Of a DNA stretch of 16,910 bases, positions 14,042-16,910 are shown one piece after another. The stretch comes from Bordetella parapertussis (GTDB lineage Bacteria > Pseudomonadota > Gammaproteobacteria > Burkholderiales > Burkholderiaceae_C). Each line of letters opens with the position of its first letter. The stretch's first letter is position 1. The stretch is taken from contig CAMDXA010000038.1 of the NCBI GenBank assembly GCA_945878065.1, forward strand, positions 1-16,910, written 5' to 3'. The position numbers were made by a program, and so were the translations under genes. The notes beneath the pieces were generated by a model, which was given only the letters and a program-made list of their open reading frames with translations, did not search any database and was not told the origin of the DNA.

Positions 14042-15180
14042 GGCTTAGCCCTTTGCGTCAACTGCGCACTGACCCGACGAAGTTCATGGGTGAGTTGATC
14101 GGAACTAGGCAACAGTGTTTGGTATCTCGCGGCCAACACCTTGTTGGGCAAACCCTCCAGCGCGTAATGCGCTTGGGCCGAACCTTTTTGACTGCACAAG
14201 ATGATGCCAACGGGCGGGTTTTCACCCTCGCGCGTCCAGTGGGCTTTGGCGTAGTTGAGGTACATGTGCATTTGCCCAGCGTCGGCGTGACTGAACTTGC
14301 CGAGCTTGAGGTCGATCAACACCAGGCACTGCAGACGACGATGGTAGAAGACCAAGTCCACACGAAACCATTCGTCATCAAGGCGCAAGCGCTTCTGTCG
14401 GCCCACAAATGCAAAGTCGTCCCCCAGCTCCAGCAAAAAGTCTTCTAGCCTGCGGATTAGCGCTTCTTCCAAATCACTTTCGCTGTACTCGTCTTTGAGG
14501 TCAAGAAACTCCAGCACATAGGGGTCTTTGACAATGTCGGCCAAGCCCATGGCATCCTCTGCTTTGGCTACTGCGCCTTTGCTGAGCATGGCTTTTTTAT
14601 TTTTGGACAGTAGGCTGCGTTCAAAAAACTGGCTGTCGATCTGGCGCTTGAGTTGGCGCACGCTCCAGCCGCTGCGCAGGGCTTCGTGTTCGTAGAACTG
14701 ACGGGCATCTTCCCTGTCCACCGACAAAAGGCACACATAGGCTGACCAAGAGAGAGGAAACGCTTGGGTGAGGTCTTTCAGATTGAATTCGGCAGACGGT
14801 GTCTGCCGAATGGGTGCGAGAGCTTTGGCTCCCTTTGACTGGGTTGGGTACACCTCGGAAGTTCCCTCAACACCAAATTGTCCAGACAGTGTCTGGACAA
14901 TTTGAGGGGCCGGCCAGCGCAAATAGAAGGCACACATTTGATGCAAGTTTTGCTTGCTGAAACCACGTCCAAATTCGACTGTTAAATCCACCGCCAACTG
15001 CTCGATCAGTTGCTCGCCATACGCTGCACGACGTTTGCCTTTTTGTTCAGCCTCTACGATGCGCCGCCCTACTTCCCAATAACTGGCGGTCATCACAGCG
15101 TTGACGCTTCGCACCGCTAGGCCGCGTGCTTGGCGTAGCAGACCGGCAATATCGGTTTGCAAATGTCGGTACATTTTCAT
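14038..15180 (-). CDS. DUF1016/YhcG-family protein with PDDEXK nuclease domain
   Basis: A 380-residue protein, full length for the family (E. coli YhcG is about 375). The N-terminal DUF1016 domain (~10-90) carries YWEVGRRIVEAEQ, RAAYGEQLIEQLA and FSKQNLHQMCAFY. A linker (~91-135) with two QTxSxxF motifs follows (96-102 and 126-132). FPLSWSAYVCLLSV and EALRSGWSVRQLKRQIDSQF are typical of the family. The C-terminal nuclease has the PDDEXK elements Asp275 (RVDLVFYH), Asp290-x-Lys292 (LIDLKLG) and Gln303 (GQM), so it should be active. The family is frequent in defence islands and beside restriction-modification genes; its biological role is not established. Start 15180 overlaps the stop of the small membrane protein gene (ATGA), and its own stop overlaps the next gene, which implies co-translation. 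Confidence 0.9.
   Translation of the reverse strand: MKMYRHLQTDIAGLLRQARGLAVRSVNAVMTASYWEVGRRIVEAEQKGKRRAAYGEQLIEQLAVDLTVEFGRGFSKQNLHQMCAFYLRWPAPQIVQTLSGQFGVEGTSEVYPTQSKGAKALAPIRQTPSAEFNLKDLTQAFPLSWSAYVCLLSVDREDARQFYEHEALRSGWSVRQLKRQIDSQFFERSLLSKNKKAMLSKGAVAKAEDAMGLADIVKDPYVLEFLDLKDEYSESDLEEALIRRLEDFLLELGDDFAFVGRQKRLRLDDEWFRVDLVFYHRRLQCLVLIDLKLGKFSHADAGQMHMYLNYAKAHWTREGENPPVGIILCSQKGSAQAHYALEGLPNKVLAARYQTLLPSSDQLTHELRRVSAQLTQRAKP
14787..14811 (-). repeat. In-frame palindrome 2 within the DUF1016 gene linker
   Basis: The arms ATTCGGCAGAC (14787-14797) and GTCTGCCGAAT (14801-14811) are a perfect 11-bp inverted repeat around GGT. On the coding strand it encodes residues 124-132, IRQTPSAEF. It shares the core CAGACA-N-TGTCTG-like layout and the same codon phase with the palindrome at 14874-14904. 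Confidence 0.85.
14874..14904 (-). repeat. In-frame palindrome 1 within the DUF1016 gene linker
   Basis: The arms CAAATTGTCCAGACA (14874-14888) and TGTCTGGACAATTTG (14890-14904) are a perfect 15-bp inverted repeat with a single central base. On the coding strand it encodes residues 93-102, QIVQTLSGQF. The CAG codons of the two palindromes are 90 bp apart, exactly 30 codons. Confidence 0.9.
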
Positions 15181-15356
15181 ATAACGATCCGATCACGCGC
15201 ATGGAATTCATTTGCTTTATAAAGCTCCTTTAGCTTGGATTCAAACTGTATGGCCGTCGCTCGATAAGTTGCATATGCAGCGATAACCGCTGGCCCTAAA
15301 ATTTTGATAGCTTCAAGAGAAACGGTTTGAATTAAATTGAGGAGTTCAGAAGGCAT
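15177..15356 (-). CDS. Small one-helix membrane protein, possibly truncated
   Basis: A 59-residue protein that I do not recognise by name. A hydrophobic stretch near residues 16-30 (AIKILGPAVIAAYATYR) suggests one membrane helix, followed by a charged helix (FESKLKELYKANEFHARDRIVI) facing the cytoplasm. The ending FHARDR resembles the middle of longer small-membrane proteins that continue with a cytoplasmic helix, so the gene may be a 3'-truncated relic fused into this operon. ATG 15356 is preferred over a TTG at 15368; GGA lies 6 nt upstream. Its TGA overlaps the DUF1016 start (ATGA, 15180-15177). It may tether or regulate the nuclease; that is inference. Confidence 0.6.
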   Translation of the reverse strand: MPSELLNLIQTVSLEAIKILGPAVIAAYATYRATAIQFESKLKELYKANEFHARDRIVI

Positions 15357-15392
15357 GGTTGAATCCAAAATAGCTCAGAATAAAGTGAGTTA

Positions 15393-15423
15393 TTATGAAT
15401 TACTTTTAGCCTGCTTATGAATT
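15393..15423. repeat. Pair of 9-bp direct repeats upstream of the island operon
   Basis: TTATGAATT occurs at 15393-15401 and 15415-15423, 22 bp apart (about two helical turns). The second copy lies in the perfect palindrome ATGAATTCAT (15417-15426). They sit 37-67 bp upstream of the small membrane protein gene, where its promoter should be, and could be operator sites. The rest of 15369-15543 is AT-rich and shows no gene I can support. Confidence 0.4.
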
Positions 15424-15543
15424 CATCCGATCTAACTGCTTTGCGATATATTGAGCGGGTGAATGCGCCGATTGAACTTGACCCCGTCAGTCTCAAACAT
15501 CCTTGCACATTGATACTTCAAATATCAAACAGCAAGAAAAAAA

Positions 15544-16841
<1,298 letters not shown>

Positions 16842-16859
16842 GCTGTGCTTTCATTTCTG

Positions 16860-16910
16860 TCAAGACCAATACAAACGTGTCGGGTTGTCCACCAGTAGCT
16901 TGCGCTGCAA
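16860..16910 (-). CDS. ligI: 2-pyrone-4,6-dicarboxylate hydrolase, last 16 residues only
   Basis: The minus-strand frame reads LQRKLLVDNPTRLYWS and then stops with TGA (16862-16860). LVDNPxRLYxx is the usual C-terminus of LigI/PmdD-type amidohydrolases, which hydrolyse the pyrone made by LigC to oxalomesaconate. The position directly before ligA matches the pmdD-A-B-C order of Comamonas. Only 51 bases are in the window, so the call rests on a short motif plus context. Confidence 0.7.
   Translation of the reverse strand: MQRKLLVDNPTRLYWS

Larger units (their letters stand above)
12116..15543 (-). other. Accessory island inserted between ligB and ligC
   Basis: Between the stop of ligB (15544) and the start of ligC (12115) lie four or five minus-strand genes unrelated to aromatic degradation: a small membrane protein, a DUF1016 nuclease, a split pentapeptide-repeat membrane protein and a HigA antitoxin. 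In Comamonas the order is D-A-B-C without a gap, as I recall. Much of 13190-13850 is visibly AT-rich against GC-rich flanks. No transposase, integrase or clear target-site duplication is visible. Boundaries are therefore set by the flanking lig genes. Confidence 0.75.

Noticed and set aside
15510..15528. Hairpin TTGATA/TATCAA after ligB
   Set aside because: AT-rich 6-bp stem with no T-run on the 3' side in the minus direction; not a convincing terminator for ligB.
12116..15543. Target-site duplication or att site at the island ends
   Set aside because: Only short AT-rich matches such as AATTCAT are shared by the two ends; too short and too common to support an integration event.
15369..15543. 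A 22-codon minus-strand frame (MFETDGVKF...) or a higB remnant between ligB and the island
   Set aside because: AAGG abuts the ATG with no spacing, the frame matches nothing I know, and no HigB motif is present.

Overview
The window looks like the chromosome of a betaproteobacterium in the order Burkholderiales, most likely the Comamonadaceae (a Limnohabitans, Rhodoferax or Comamonas relative). This is inferred from gene content and protein resemblance, not from a search. The pointers are a phasin of the PHA-storing type, a primary sigma factor with a long Lys/Ala/Pro-rich N-terminal extension, and a protocatechuate 4,5-cleavage (lig/pmd) cluster in the D-A-B-C order known from Comamonas. There are no rRNA or tRNA genes and no CRISPR array.

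Left part (1-2982): the 3' end of an rluA pseudouridine synthase gene; a phasin gene with a clear sigma70 promoter flanked by two near-identical 15-bp palindromes that fit the PhaR operator pattern; a strong intrinsic terminator; a convergent patatin-like lipoprotein gene; and a divergent SDR dehydrogenase gene of the 3-hydroxyacyl-CoA dehydrogenase type II kind.

Middle (2224-10099): SDR, gamma-glutamyltransferase (ggt), dnaG, rpoD and an EamA transporter gene lie tightly packed on the plus strand. The macromolecular-synthesis genes dnaG-rpoD are here preceded by ggt rather than rpsU. rpoD has an extended -10 promoter overlapping the dnaG stop codon. Its leader holds a canonical intrinsic terminator 30 bases before the rpoD start, plus two small reading frames that hand over to each other and to rpoD with gaps of 2 and 1 nt. 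This looks like an attenuator for the main sigma factor.

Right part (10096-16910, minus strand): a lig/pmd operon in transcription order: ligI (only its last 16 residues), ligA, ligB, then after a 3.4-kb interruption ligC and an aldo/keto reductase gene. LigAB opens protocatechuate at C4-C5, LigC oxidises the semialdehyde to 2-pyrone-4,6-dicarboxylate, and LigI hydrolyses that lactone. The interruption (about 12116-15543) is an accessory, partly AT-rich island between ligB and ligC. It carries a small one-helix membrane protein, a DUF1016/YhcG PDDEXK nuclease, a pentapeptide-repeat membrane protein split by a likely frameshift, and an orphan HigA-type antitoxin with its own promoter and operator. 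The first three genes overlap by 4 nt each, so they are probably co-translated.

The most unusual feature is in the DUF1016 gene: two in-frame DNA palindromes exactly 90 bp apart encode the two copies of a QTxSxxF motif in the linker between its two domains. This nuclease/membrane-protein module is the best candidate for an undescribed system in the window.
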